Source: Agrobacterium sp. AGB01 (GTDB lineage Bacteria; Pseudomonadota; Alphaproteobacteria; Rhizobiales; Rhizobiaceae). From it: 64,000 nt of DNA. The position numbers and the translations under genes were made by a program. The stretch's first letter is position 1, and every line of letters starts with the position of its first letter. The notes beneath the pieces were generated by a model, which saw only the letters and a program-made list of their open reading frames with translations, had not been told where the DNA came from and ran no database searches. This document shows, one piece after another, positions 9,120 to 17,464 of this stretch. The stretch spans positions 186,001-250,000 of the forward strand of contig NZ_JACVAB010000007.1 of the NCBI RefSeq assembly GCF_014851585.1. Direction: 5' to 3'.

Positions 9120-10562
9120 TCAATTGAGGACTGGAAGAGACAGAGGTGCGAGTTCGCCAAGCGAACGGCCGCGCGGGTCGTTCTTGGCAATACGGCTGAC
9201 CGCAAACTTCGAGGCCTCCTTCATCACCTGGACCGCAGCATCATAATCGAGCCCAAGCAACTTGCCGCCACGCGCAATACATTGTCCATCGACATAGACC
9301 GCCTCTACCGCGCGCTCTGCCGCGCATTGCAGCAGGTTGCGCAGTGGATCGTAGACCGGCTGCATGGCGGGATGGTTGAGATCAACAAGCGAGAAGTCCG
9401 GCTTTGCGCCAACCGCAATGCGACCAATATCCGTGCGGCCAAGTGCCTTTGCACCACCAAGTGTTGCCATGGCGAGGATATCACCGGTCTTGATGTCGAA
9501 AACGCTCTTGCCGGCAATTCGCGCGCAGATCAGCGCGCGCCGCATCTCTTCCAGCATGTTGTAAGGGTAGCTGTCCGTGCCAATACCGACATTGATACCG
9601 GCCCGGCGATAACGCCCGATCGATTCCAGGATCATGCCGCTGCGCGAGAACGTAACCGGGCTGTGGGCAACGCTGGTACCGCGTTTAGAAAGCAGCTCCA
9701 TATCGGTCTGCGTGCGTTCACGTGTCCAGGAATGGCTGTCGAGGAAAATACAGTGACCGAGGATCAGCCTTTCATCGAGAATACCGAGCCCTTCTAGATA
9801 TTTGACCGCCGTCTTGCCGGTCCGGCGCAGCAATTCCTCATGTTCTGCCATGGTCTGCGCGGCATGAATTGTGATCGGCACGCCACGGCATTTGGCCGCC
9901 GCCGTCGCTTCAATCAGCAAGTCCTCAGAGCATGTCTCAACCTGCGACGGGGCGATGACGCCACCAATGCGGCTGGAAGGGTGGGCCTCGGCGGCGTCAA
10001 CACAGGCAAGTGCCTGTTCGTAGGCCTCGCGACCACGTGCCTTATCCCAGCGATATTCCAGCCGGTGACTGTTTTCGACGTGCCAGCTCGCTTCACGAAA
10101 TCCCGGCGCGGCATAGGTACGGGCACCGCTTTTAACCAGCGTCGGCAGCCACGCGTCATGAGGCCCGGCAATATCGAGAAGTGTGGTAACACCACTGCGA
10201 ATAAGGTCGCCAAGCATGATCGTCAGTGACGCTTCACGCGCCTCCTGGCTGATTTCGATCAGGCCCGAATATTCATACATCGCCTGACCCCAGAGGGCGG
10301 CTGTGCCCATATCATCGAATATGCCCTTTGACAGCGGCTCCTCATCGGAATGACAGTGGATGTTGATGAGACCAGGCAACAGCATACGGCCCTGGCCGTG
10401 TTCTTCCACCGCAAATGGACCGGTATAGTGCCCACCAATGTGCAGGATAGACGTGTCATCGAAGGCAATATCGCCATTGTTGAGATAGGCATGGCTGCCG
10501 GTTTTTTCGTCATAGGCGACGATCGTTTCGACATTACGGATGACGGTGATCTGCTTAATCAT
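9120..10562 (-). CDS. Amidohydrolase family metal-dependent hydrolase
   Basis: A 480-residue amidohydrolase of the TRZ/ATZ/cytosine-deaminase type. The first metal-binding HxH is H69/H71 (NIHCHSDE). Further expected ligands are in an IHAAQ segment, in GHCIFLDS, and as Asp in GIGTDSYPYNM. Such enzymes remove amino groups or cleave amide and ring C-N bonds in cytosolic nitrogen compounds. The start at 10562 was chosen because ATGATTAA overlaps the stop of the upstream permease by 8 bases; an in-frame start at 10604 would extend further into it. As last gene of an amino-acid-type ABC operon it probably processes the imported compound. The substrate is unknown. Confidence 0.87.
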   Translation of the reverse strand: MIKQITVIRNVETIVAYDEKTGSHAYLNNGDIAFDDTSILHIGGHYTGPFAVEEHGQGRMLLPGLINIHCHSDEEPLSKGIFDDMGTAALWGQAMYEYSGLIEISQEAREASLTIMLGDLIRSGVTTLLDIAGPHDAWLPTLVKSGARTYAAPGFREASWHVENSHRLEYRWDKARGREAYEQALACVDAAEAHPSSRIGGVIAPSQVETCSEDLLIEATAAAKCRGVPITIHAAQTMAEHEELLRRTGKTAVKYLEGLGILDERLILGHCIFLDSHSWTRERTQTDMELLSKRGTSVAHSPVTFSRSGMILESIGRYRRAGINVGIGTDSYPYNMLEEMRRALICARIAGKSVFDIKTGDILAMATLGGAKALGRTDIGRIAVGAKPDFSLVDLNHPAMQPVYDPLRNLLQCAAERAVEAVYVDGQCIARGGKLLGLDYDAAVQVMKEASKFAVSRIAKNDPRGRSLGELAPLSLPVLN

Positions 10563-11649
10563 GGCTTGTCCTGAAATAACGTTCGAGGAAACGGCTATAG
10601 GCACCCATCAGTGCACTGAAGAGGAAATAGACGGCAGCGGCGAACACGTACCCTTCCAGTACGGCAATGCCCTGCCAGACCGGATCGCGCATCGCCGAGC
10701 GCACAGTATCGAGGAAGTCGAGCAGCCCAACGATGGTCACGAGCGTCGTGTCCTGAAAGAAGCCGATGAACAGCGACACCAGGGGCGGAATGACTTTCTT
10801 CATTGCCTGCGGCAGCACGATCTTGAACATGATCGGCCAGTAGCCCATGCCAAGTGCCTTGCCAGCCTCGATCTGGCCCTTCGGCACATCCTGCAGACCG
10901 CCGCGCACGATCTCGGCAATATAGGCGGCAGCGAAAATGATGATGGCGATCTGGGCACGCAGCAGCTTGTCCACCGTCACCCCATCCGGCATGAACAAAG
11001 GCAACATCACGGTTGCCATGAACAGAATGCTGATCAGCGGCACACCACGGATGATCTCGATGAAGCTGGTTGCCAAAACACGGATGACCGGCAGGTCAGA
11101 GGCGCGCGACAGTGCCAGCAGGATGCCGAGCGGCAGGGCACAGGCGAGCCCGACAAACGACAGCATGAAGGACAGCGGCAGACCACCCCACTGCGTTGTC
11201 GGAACGGCACGCAGGCCCAACATGCCGCCCGCCATCAGAATGTAGAGGCCGGGCAGGATGAGGAAAATCCACGACAGCAGCAGCTTGCGGCTCCACATCT
11301 GTGGCACCATCGAAACCGTAATGGAGCCGAGAAAGACAATCAGAGAAACAAGCGGCCGCCACTGTTCTTCATAGGGGTAGAAGCCAAAGGCCATGTAGCG
11401 CAGCTTGGTGCTGAGAAATGGCCAACAGGCACCGCTTGCCGCCTTGCAGTCTTCCGGTGTGCCGGCAAAAGTGGCGTTGAGAAACAGCCACTGTATCGCA
11501 AACCAGCCCAGCGCAAGAGCGACCGCACTGCTCAGAATGGTGATGAGCGCATTGCCAGGCGTACCAAACCAGTCCTGCCACCAGCGTTGCGGACGCCGGG
11601 GAGGGGACTGGATGCTGGCTGTGCCAAGGGCGAGTTGAGCTTCCGTCAC
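10555..11649 (-). CDS. Amino-acid ABC transporter permease, AapM-like
   Basis: A 364-residue polar-amino-acid permease of the AapM/BztC type, recognised by the long N-terminal part with extra membrane segments before the conserved HisM-like core. The core carries the EAA loop near GQIEAGKALGMGYWPIMFKI. I placed the start at GTG 11649, because AAGGAG sits 8 bases upstream and the preceding gene stops at 11652; longer readings run far into that gene in another frame. It should pair with the AapQ-like protein. No ATPase gene is found in the operon. Confidence 0.88.
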   Translation of the reverse strand: MTEAQLALGTASIQSPPRRPQRWWQDWFGTPGNALITILSSAVALALGWFAIQWLFLNATFAGTPEDCKAASGACWPFLSTKLRYMAFGFYPYEEQWRPLVSLIVFLGSITVSMVPQMWSRKLLLSWIFLILPGLYILMAGGMLGLRAVPTTQWGGLPLSFMLSFVGLACALPLGILLALSRASDLPVIRVLATSFIEIIRGVPLISILFMATVMLPLFMPDGVTVDKLLRAQIAIIIFAAAYIAEIVRGGLQDVPKGQIEAGKALGMGYWPIMFKIVLPQAMKKVIPPLVSLFIGFFQDTTLVTIVGLLDFLDTVRSAMRDPVWQGIAVLEGYVFAAAVYFLFSALMGAYSRFLERYFRTSHD

Positions 11650-11651
11650 GA

Positions 11652-12800
11652 TCAACGCTCCTTCAGGGCAACATGAGAGTTGTACCAGTTCATGAACAGC
11701 GAAATAATGACCGACAGGGTGAGATAAGCCCCCATGAAGATCGCAATCGTTTCCATGGCCTGCCCGGTCTGGTTCATCACTGTGTTTGAGACCATGACAA
11801 GATCGGGATAACCGATGGCAATCGCCAGTGAACTGTTTTTGAAGACGGTGAGGTATGTATTGGTCAACGGAGGGATCATCAAGCGAGATGCCTGCGGCAG
11901 AATAACAAGCCGCATGGTGCGGCGGCGCGGTAGGCCAAGCGCCATCGCCGCTTCCCACTGGCCCTTGTTCACAGCCTGAATGCCCGCGCGAACAATTTCC
12001 GCTACATTGGCCGATACGCTCAGCGACAGTCCAAACAGCAGCGCAACAAATTCAGGTTTCACCTGCATGCCGCCGGTAAGACGGAAGCGGCCTTTTTCTG
12101 GCAGGTCAAAGGTCATGTCCATGCCGTGTAGCAGCAGGACCAGCGCAACAGGCAAGAAACCGAACATCACGGCAACCAAAGCGCCGTTATTGGAAACGCC
12201 GGTTGCCAATCGCTTGCGCAGTGCAAAACGCCTGATGACCACTGCACCTATGATGCCAACAACAATGGCCGCAAAAACAACGGCAAAACCGCTTTCGAAG
12301 GTGACGGAGGGAATGACGAGGCCGCTATTGGAAAGATAGACATGGGGCGCCAGTGCCAGGGCTTCCCGCACCGGTGGCAGCACATTGATGATCACCGCGT
12401 ACCAGAACAGCAAATAGAGCAGCAGCGGCACGTTTCGAAGCGCCTCGACATAGCCCAGCATGAGCCGCTGCAACATCGGATTGCGCGACATGCGACCAAT
12501 CCCGACCAGAAGCCCGATGATGGTGCCGAAAATGGCGGCCAGCAGCGACACCTTGACGGTGTTGGCAAGACCAACCAGCAGCGCATGGGCCACTGTGTCG
12601 CTCGGCCCATAGGGAATTGCCGCTTCACTGATCACAAAACCAGCCTGTCGCGACAGGTAGCTGAACCCGGTCGCAATATCGTGTTTGGCAAGATTTTGGC
12701 TTGCAGTCGTAAACATCGACCAGGCAATCAATGCGATGACACCGATTGCCAGCCATTGGTAAAAAAGCGCGCGAAAGCGCACATTGCTCAGCAGAGCCAT
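11652..12800 (-). CDS. Amino-acid ABC transporter permease, AapQ-like
   Basis: A 382-residue permease of the general L-amino-acid (Aap/Bzt) class. The conserved core includes PLLLYLLFWY, a long hydrophobic insert, and an EAA loop near KGQWEAAMALGLPRRRTMRLV. The start ATG at 12800 follows GGAGGG, so it is preferred to an upstream in-frame codon at 12911 that would overlap the binding-protein gene. It sits between the binding protein and the AapM-like permease, 2 bases from the latter, in the usual J-Q-M order. Confidence 0.9.
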   Translation of the reverse strand: MALLSNVRFRALFYQWLAIGVIALIAWSMFTTASQNLAKHDIATGFSYLSRQAGFVISEAAIPYGPSDTVAHALLVGLANTVKVSLLAAIFGTIIGLLVGIGRMSRNPMLQRLMLGYVEALRNVPLLLYLLFWYAVIINVLPPVREALALAPHVYLSNSGLVIPSVTFESGFAVVFAAIVVGIIGAVVIRRFALRKRLATGVSNNGALVAVMFGFLPVALVLLLHGMDMTFDLPEKGRFRLTGGMQVKPEFVALLFGLSLSVSANVAEIVRAGIQAVNKGQWEAAMALGLPRRRTMRLVILPQASRLMIPPLTNTYLTVFKNSSLAIAIGYPDLVMVSNTVMNQTGQAMETIAIFMGAYLTLSVIISLFMNWYNSHVALKER

Positions 12801-12834
12801 CGGAACCCTCCGTCGAGACGGCCGCAAGAGGTAT

Positions 12835-12858
12835 TCGCGCCCGCAGGAACGGGCGCGA
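12835..12858 (-). other. Stem-loop between binding-protein and permease genes
   Basis: A perfect 9-base stem, TCGCGCCCG with CGGGCGCGA, around a six-base loop in the 68-base gap after the binding-protein stop. There is no T-run. Such stems commonly stabilise the upstream mRNA so the binding protein is made in excess over the permeases; that role is inferred. Confidence 0.65.
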
Positions 12859-12868
12859 CGATCTCGAT

Positions 12869-13897
12869 CTAGCGGATTGGCGGAGCGTAAAGCAGGCCGC
12901 CCTGGTTCCATTGAGTGTTCGGGCCACGGGTCATGCCAAGCCGGGTCTTTTCACCAAGCGCACGGTCAAAAACTTCACCGTAATTGCCGACCGACTTGAT
13001 GATGTTGTAGCCCCACTTGTTGTCGAGCTTCAGCATCTCGCCGAGATTGTCAGTGACGCCAAGCATACGCTGGATTTCCTGGTCGTCGCTTTTGACCTTT
13101 TCATCGACATTGGCCTGGGTGATGCCCTTTTCTTCTGCCGCCATCAGCATCCAGATCGACCAGGATACGATATCGCGCCAGTTGGAATCGTTCTGGCGAA
13201 CGCCAACTGCCAGTGGTTCTTTGGAGATGGTTTCCGGCAGAACGACATAGTCGTCGGGATTGTTGGCAACGGCACGGATCGAGGCAAGGTCAGAACGGTC
13301 AGACGAGATTGCGTCGCAACGACCGCTGAAGAAGGCTGCACGGTTTTCGTCCGGGCTTTCAAACACAACCAGTTCAAATTTGGCGCCCAGCTTGCCGAAG
13401 AAGTCGCTGAGGTTCTGCGCCGTCGTGGTGCCGGGCAGGGTGCAGATGGCTGCATCCTTCAATTCTTCGGCGCTGGTCACGCCGAGCGACTTCTGCACCA
13501 TGAGGCCCTGACCGTCATAAAACACGACAGGCCCGAAATCGATACCGAGAGAGGCGTCGCGGGTAAATGTATGGGTCGTCTGACGCGACAGAACGTCGAT
13601 TTCGCCTGACTGAAGCGCTTGGAAACGGGTATTGATGTTGGTCGGGACATATTCGACCTTTTCGCCATCACCAAAAACGGCTGCGGCAATGGCTCTGCAG
13701 ATATCGGCGTCAAAACCTTCCATGCGACCCTTGTCATCGGGTGCAGCAAAGCCGGGTGTAGAGAGAGAGACGCCGCAAACCAGCTTCCCGCGCTTTTTTA
13801 CGGTATCGAGAGTATCGGCGCTGGCAACGCCTGCTGTAACGACTGTCAAAATTCCGAGGGCTGCACCGATGCAGCTCCCAACTGTCCATCTATTCAT
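12869..13897 (-). CDS. Amino-acid ABC transporter substrate-binding protein, AapJ-like
   Basis: A 342-residue family 3 periplasmic binding protein. An N-terminal signal peptide ends near residue 27 (VASADTL), followed by the typical VKKRGKLVCGVS start of the mature domain, the GFDADICRAIAAAVFGD segment, and LSRQTTHTFTRD. The length and the C-terminal Trp-rich end match the AapJ/BztA subgroup, which has broad L-amino-acid specificity; paralogues can bind other amino-acid derivatives. It is the first gene of the operon and has an operator-like palindrome about 75 bases upstream. Confidence 0.93.
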   Translation of the reverse strand: MNRWTVGSCIGAALGILTVVTAGVASADTLDTVKKRGKLVCGVSLSTPGFAAPDDKGRMEGFDADICRAIAAAVFGDGEKVEYVPTNINTRFQALQSGEIDVLSRQTTHTFTRDASLGIDFGPVVFYDGQGLMVQKSLGVTSAEELKDAAICTLPGTTTAQNLSDFFGKLGAKFELVVFESPDENRAAFFSGRCDAISSDRSDLASIRAVANNPDDYVVLPETISKEPLAVGVRQNDSNWRDIVSWSIWMLMAAEEKGITQANVDEKVKSDDQEIQRMLGVTDNLGEMLKLDNKWGYNIIKSVGNYGEVFDRALGEKTRLGMTRGPNTQWNQGGLLYAPPIR

Positions 13898-13969
13898 TTC
13901 AGTTCCCCTTTTTGATTGGCTGCACTTCCCTTGGCATTTTATTGTTTTTGGCTGAGATAATGCGTACAG

Positions 13970-13983
13970 TATTGTCTACAATA
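13970..13983. promoter_or_regulatory. Putative GntR/FCD operator upstream of the amino-acid transporter operon
   Basis: TATTGTCTACAATA: six-base arms TATTGT and ACAATA around a two-base centre. It lies about 73 bases upstream of the binding-protein start and also downstream of the regulator gene. It shares the TTGTCNACAA core with the sites at 7389 and 14887. Confidence 0.55.
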
Positions 13984-14130
13984 TCTTTCCATGATTGACA
14001 ACACCTGTCTCGGTCGTTGCGCTGAATTATCCGAAGTCGGCAAGCGCAACTGATCGCCACGACGAACGACAAACGCATTTTTGCGTGGCGTCGAACCAGC
14101 GGGATTTCACAACCGACACAACAGCAAATG

Positions 14131-14811
14131 TCAGGCGAGGGCGGCGCGCAGATCGTGGGAGAGATCGCGGATTTCGCTCAGGTCGAGCTCGGATTCGACA
14201 TGCTCGAGATGATGCGCCATCAAACGAATTGCCTTTTCGGCATCGTTGGCGGCAACCGCCTCAACGATCTCGGCATGTTCATCCGGCCCACAATTGAAGC
14301 GGTTGGTATTGCGGTAGACGGCTGTTATCAGCGATGAGCGGGCAATCAGGTCCCGCATTGTCGTGAACAGGAAGTCCGAACCCAGAGTTTCCGCCAAAAG
14401 CAGGTGAAAACCACCAGAAAGCTTGATGATTTCACTCGTAATATCCTGGGCATTGGCGACACGCTCTTTGGCAACATGATCGCGCAATCGCTTTAGATCT
14501 GCTTTGGAAACTGACTTGCACAGACGTTCGATCACACAACGTTCAACCGTGCGGCGCACAAAAAAAACATCCCGCGCCTCTTCTACCGAAGGCTTGGAAA
14601 CAAAGGCACCGCGGTTTGGAATGATTGTGACAAGGCCATCGCGCTCCAGTGCGGTGAGGGCCTGACGAACCTTGGCGCGACTGACATTAAAGATCGTCGC
14701 CAGTTGCTCTTCCTTGAGCTGCACACCGGGACGAAGCCGGCGCTCAGCGATGGACAACCAGACTTTTTCGACAATGTGTTGTGTGGACGGTCCGGCCTGC
14801 GCGGTCATCAA
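14131..14811 (-). CDS. GntR-family transcriptional regulator, FCD subfamily
   Basis: A 226-residue FadR-type regulator. An N-terminal winged helix-turn-helix (about residues 15-78) contains LKEEQLATIFNVSRAKVRQAL and an LVTIIPNRGAFV wing. A C-terminal all-helical FCD ligand domain (about 85-215) has the metal-binding-type His in FHLLL and in HHLEHVE. It is transcribed away from the flavin-reductase/racemase pair and towards the transporter operon. TTGTCNACAA palindromes on both sides make it the likely local repressor, released by a small carboxylic acid or amino-acid derivative; this is inferred. Confidence 0.92.
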   Translation of the reverse strand: MMTAQAGPSTQHIVEKVWLSIAERRLRPGVQLKEEQLATIFNVSRAKVRQALTALERDGLVTIIPNRGAFVSKPSVEEARDVFFVRRTVERCVIERLCKSVSKADLKRLRDHVAKERVANAQDITSEIIKLSGGFHLLLAETLGSDFLFTTMRDLIARSSLITAVYRNTNRFNCGPDEHAEIVEAVAANDAEKAIRLMAHHLEHVESELDLSEIRDLSHDLRAALA

Positions 14812-14886
14812 ATCTGTTCCCTGTTAGGACTACACAAGCGCAATCCGACCAGAAAAGTCAATCATATTGTCAGGATTTTCATTGCA

Positions 14887-14902
14887 ATATTGTCGACAAT
14901 AT
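14887..14902. promoter_or_regulatory. Putative GntR/FCD operator in the divergent promoter
   Basis: A perfect 16-base palindrome (ATATTGTCGACAATAT) between the GntR gene and the flavin-reductase gene. A partial copy, TATTGTCAGGAT, begins at about 14865. It is the longest of the three related sites and suits autoregulation plus control of the divergent genes. Confidence 0.65.
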
Positions 14903-14939
14903 GAGACATCATTGTAAATTATGAAATTGAGATCTCACC

Positions 14940-15569
14940 ATGGAATTCGACTTCACCGAACTTGAGCCACAAAGCCGCTACCGCCTGCTGACGAATTTCA
15001 TCGGCCCGCGACCGATAGCGCTGGTGACGACCCGTTCGGCAGCAGGCCATAACAACGCGGCGCCCATGAGCTTCTTCAACGTGTTCTCGCACGATCCGCC
15101 ACTTGTTGTGCTTGGCATCCAGCCGCAATCGTCGGGCGAAGAAAAAGACACGATGGTCAATATTCGCCGCACTGGCGAGTTCGCCATCAACATGGTCGAC
15201 ATGACCTTGTCGCAGCAAATGCTGGTCTGCGGGCTAGGCTTTGATAATGAAGTCGATGAACTCTCGATGGCCGGACTGACTGCTAAATCCTGCGCCAAGA
15301 TCGATGCAAGTTACGCTGCGCAATCGCCCTGCGTCTTTGAGTGCCGGGTCGAGCGTCTGATCGATTATCCCCGCCGCACCCTGGTGATTGGCGAAGTCGT
15401 CCACATGCATGTTCACCGAGAGTGCCTTGATGCTGAGGGTCGTTATGTCGATCACGAGCGATACCAGCCGATCGCGCGTTTGCATGCCGACAATTACATC
15501 ACTTCGGATCGCCAGTTTGAACTGAGCGCACCACCGATCGCAGATTTTATCAAGCCACAGGACAAATAG
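14940..15569 (+). CDS. Flavin reductase family protein
   Basis: A 209-residue split-barrel FMN-binding protein of the flavin reductase/DIM6-NTAB type. The N terminus has the family pattern YRLLTNFIGPRPIALVTT, followed by NAAPMSFFNVFSHDPP, which binds FMN. Such proteins supply reduced flavin to a monooxygenase or directly oxidise/reduce small substrates. It is first in a two-gene unit with the racemase, under the palindrome at 14887. The NtaA-type monooxygenase at 17465-18784 could be a partner, but they are not in one operon. Confidence 0.88.
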   Translation: MEFDFTELEPQSRYRLLTNFIGPRPIALVTTRSAAGHNNAAPMSFFNVFSHDPPLVVLGIQPQSSGEEKDTMVNIRRTGEFAINMVDMTLSQQMLVCGLGFDNEVDELSMAGLTAKSCAKIDASYAAQSPCVFECRVERLIDYPRRTLVIGEVVHMHVHRECLDAEGRYVDHERYQPIARLHADNYITSDRQFELSAPPIADFIKPQDK

Positions 15570-15589
15570 GCCCTGAAAGGTTCGCGACG

Positions 15590-16291
15590 ATGCATATTCG
15601 CCTGATCAACCCAAACTCCACGGCTTCGATGACCAACCAGGCGCTGGAAAGCGCGTTGCGTGTAAAACAATCGGGCACCGAGGTTTCTGCCGTTAATCCG
15701 GCAAACACCCCCGTCAGCATCGAAGGTGGCGCGGATGAGGCAATGGCTGTGCCCGGCATGCTGGAGGAAATTCGCAAGGGCGAACGTCTGGGCATCGAGG
15801 CCTATGTCATCGCCTGCTTCGACGATCCCGGCCTGCACGCGGCCAGAGAAGTTGCGCGCGGCCCCGTCATCGGCATCTGCCAGGCGGCGATACAGGTGGC
15901 GATGACCATCAGTCGCCGCTTTTCGATCATCACCACATTGCCCCGGTCCATCCCGATCATCGAAGATCTGGTGGGTGATTACGGCGCAGATCGTCACTGC
16001 CGTAAAGTCAGGGCGATCAATTTGCCGGTACTCGGGCTGGAGGACGATCCAGCCATGGCAGAGCAGTTGCTGATCCGTGAAATTGAAACGGCCAAACAGC
16101 AAGACCGCGCCGAGGCCATCATCCTCGGTTGCGCTGGCATGTCGGCGCTCTGCGACCGTCTGCGCGAGGCAACCGGTGTTCCGGTGATTGATGGCGTGAC
16201 GGCAGCAATCAAGATGGCCGAAGCCCTCGTCGGCGCTGGTTACGTCACATCAAAGGTCAATGCCTACGACTATCCGCGCGTCAAGGGGTGA
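15590..16291 (+). CDS. Aspartate/glutamate/hydantoin racemase family protein
   Basis: A 233-residue member of the Asp/Glu racemase superfamily, hydantoin-racemase branch. The two catalytic cysteines are visible as C76 (VIACFDDPG) and C181 (ILGCAGMS). The N terminus (IRLINPNST) is typical of HyuE and allantoin-racemase-like proteins. It would interconvert stereoisomers of an amino acid or cyclic ureide. Beside an amidohydrolase and an amino-acid transporter this suggests salvage of a nitrogenous compound. It begins 20 bases after the flavin-reductase stop, so it is probably co-transcribed. Confidence 0.88.
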   Translation: MHIRLINPNSTASMTNQALESALRVKQSGTEVSAVNPANTPVSIEGGADEAMAVPGMLEEIRKGERLGIEAYVIACFDDPGLHAAREVARGPVIGICQAAIQVAMTISRRFSIITTLPRSIPIIEDLVGDYGADRHCRKVRAINLPVLGLEDDPAMAEQLLIREIETAKQQDRAEAIILGCAGMSALCDRLREATGVPVIDGVTAAIKMAEALVGAGYVTSKVNAYDYPRVKG

Positions 16292-16608
16292 CGGGCAGAT
16301 CTGCGGCTGACACCGGGCCGTCTTACGACTGAATTCATCCGGTCAACATACTTCCCATCATTTGTTCGCGAGAGACTTGTGGCGGCGGATCATTATCTTC
16401 CAGCCGAGAAAGAGACCGCCTGTCGGGCTTGGCACCAGATCATCACAGATACAGACAATAAAAAGGCAACAAATTAGTTTGTGACTTCCCCCATGCTTTT
16501 CGAACGAACATCCGTACTCTACTCGGCATCAAGCCTGCCGTTTCAACTCGCCACGACAACCGCTAAAGTCTTGCGCGCACGTCTGATTAGGCCAAGGGAT
16601 ATTGAAAA
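16292..16608 (+). other. Intergenic region, no gene recognised
   Basis: This 317-base stretch follows the racemase. The racemase frame stays open for 61 codons after its stop (to a TAG at 16475-16477) but has no start codon and no family I recognise, so I do not call it. AT content rises after 16440. An AAGGGAT ribosome-site candidate lies near 16593, before the TTG start of the next gene. Confidence 0.5.
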
Positions 16609-17415
16609 TTGAAGCGACTTTTCTTGGCAACAACTCTTGTTCTGCTCCCACAAGTCGCGTTCAGCCTTGAGCAAAATCAGCGTGTTAAGCCCATACCAAG
16701 TAGGGCAATTCCAGACTATCAACTGGGCGGCAGTTATGAACCTCCCCTTGGCGTTACTGTTGTGGCGCGCGACAGCACGGCGATGCCAGCCGAAGGCCTG
16801 TACAATATTTGTTACGTGAATGGTTTTCAGACCCAGCCGGACAGCCAGTGGCCAAAAGAGTTTTTGGTTATTGGCAAAAACGGCAAAGCATTTGCCGATC
16901 CCGGCTGGCCAGATGAGTATCTTCTGAACATCTCGTCTGCAGCGCTCAGAGAACAGATTGCAAAACGGCTCACCACCAGCATAGCACACTGCGCGGAGGC
17001 CGGCTTTGACGCCGTCGAATTCGATAATCTCGATTCCTTCAGCCGCTCGAAAGGGGCATTGACGCAGGAAGATGCGGTGGCATTCGCGCGCCTGCTTGTC
17101 GAGATCGCACACAGCAATGGATTGGCCGCAGGGCAGAAGAACACACCGCAGCTTTCTAAAGACGAGCGCCGCACAATCGGATTTGATTTCGCCGTTGCAG
17201 AAGAATGCCATCGTTTCGATGAGTGTTCCCAATACACACGCTTCTACGGAGATCAGGTCATCAACATTGAATATACCGACGACCTGCGCGGAAAATTCTC
17301 CGCTGTCTGCCGTGACAAGAACACGCCCAAAGCAACGATCCTGCGTGATCGTATGCTGAAAGCGCCGGGACAAAAAGGCTATCACTACGCCCATTGCCCG
17401 GCAGCATCTCGCTGA
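16609..17415 (+). CDS. Secreted GH114-like (endo-alpha-1,4-polygalactosaminidase-type) protein
   Basis: A 268-residue protein with a signal peptide (residues 1 to about 19, ending AFS). The body resembles the TM1410/GH114 barrel: YNICYVNGFQTQP, the conserved GWPDEYLLNI, FDAVEFDNLDSF with the acidic cluster near residues 136-144, and a late GYHYAHCP. Known GH114 members cleave galactosaminogalactan-type polymers, but most bacterial members are uncharacterised. The best start is TTG 16609, with AAGGGAT upstream; no ATG precedes the signal peptide. It appears monocistronic. Confidence 0.8.
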   Translation: MKRLFLATTLVLLPQVAFSLEQNQRVKPIPSRAIPDYQLGGSYEPPLGVTVVARDSTAMPAEGLYNICYVNGFQTQPDSQWPKEFLVIGKNGKAFADPGWPDEYLLNISSAALREQIAKRLTTSIAHCAEAGFDAVEFDNLDSFSRSKGALTQEDAVAFARLLVEIAHSNGLAAGQKNTPQLSKDERRTIGFDFAVAEECHRFDECSQYTRFYGDQVINIEYTDDLRGKFSAVCRDKNTPKATILRDRMLKAPGQKGYHYAHCPAASR

Positions 17416-17464
17416 TACCTCCGCTTGTCGCGGCAACTTCTGGCATCAAGCGAACCACAAAGCG

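Noticed and set aside
10540..11676. A 378-codon + strand frame
   Set aside because: It is antisense to the AapM-like permease, with low-complexity charged composition and no family resemblance.
16292..16477. In-frame continuation of the racemase past its stop codon
   Set aside because: There are 61 open codons, but the racemase already has its family length and both catalytic cysteines, and the extension matches nothing I know.
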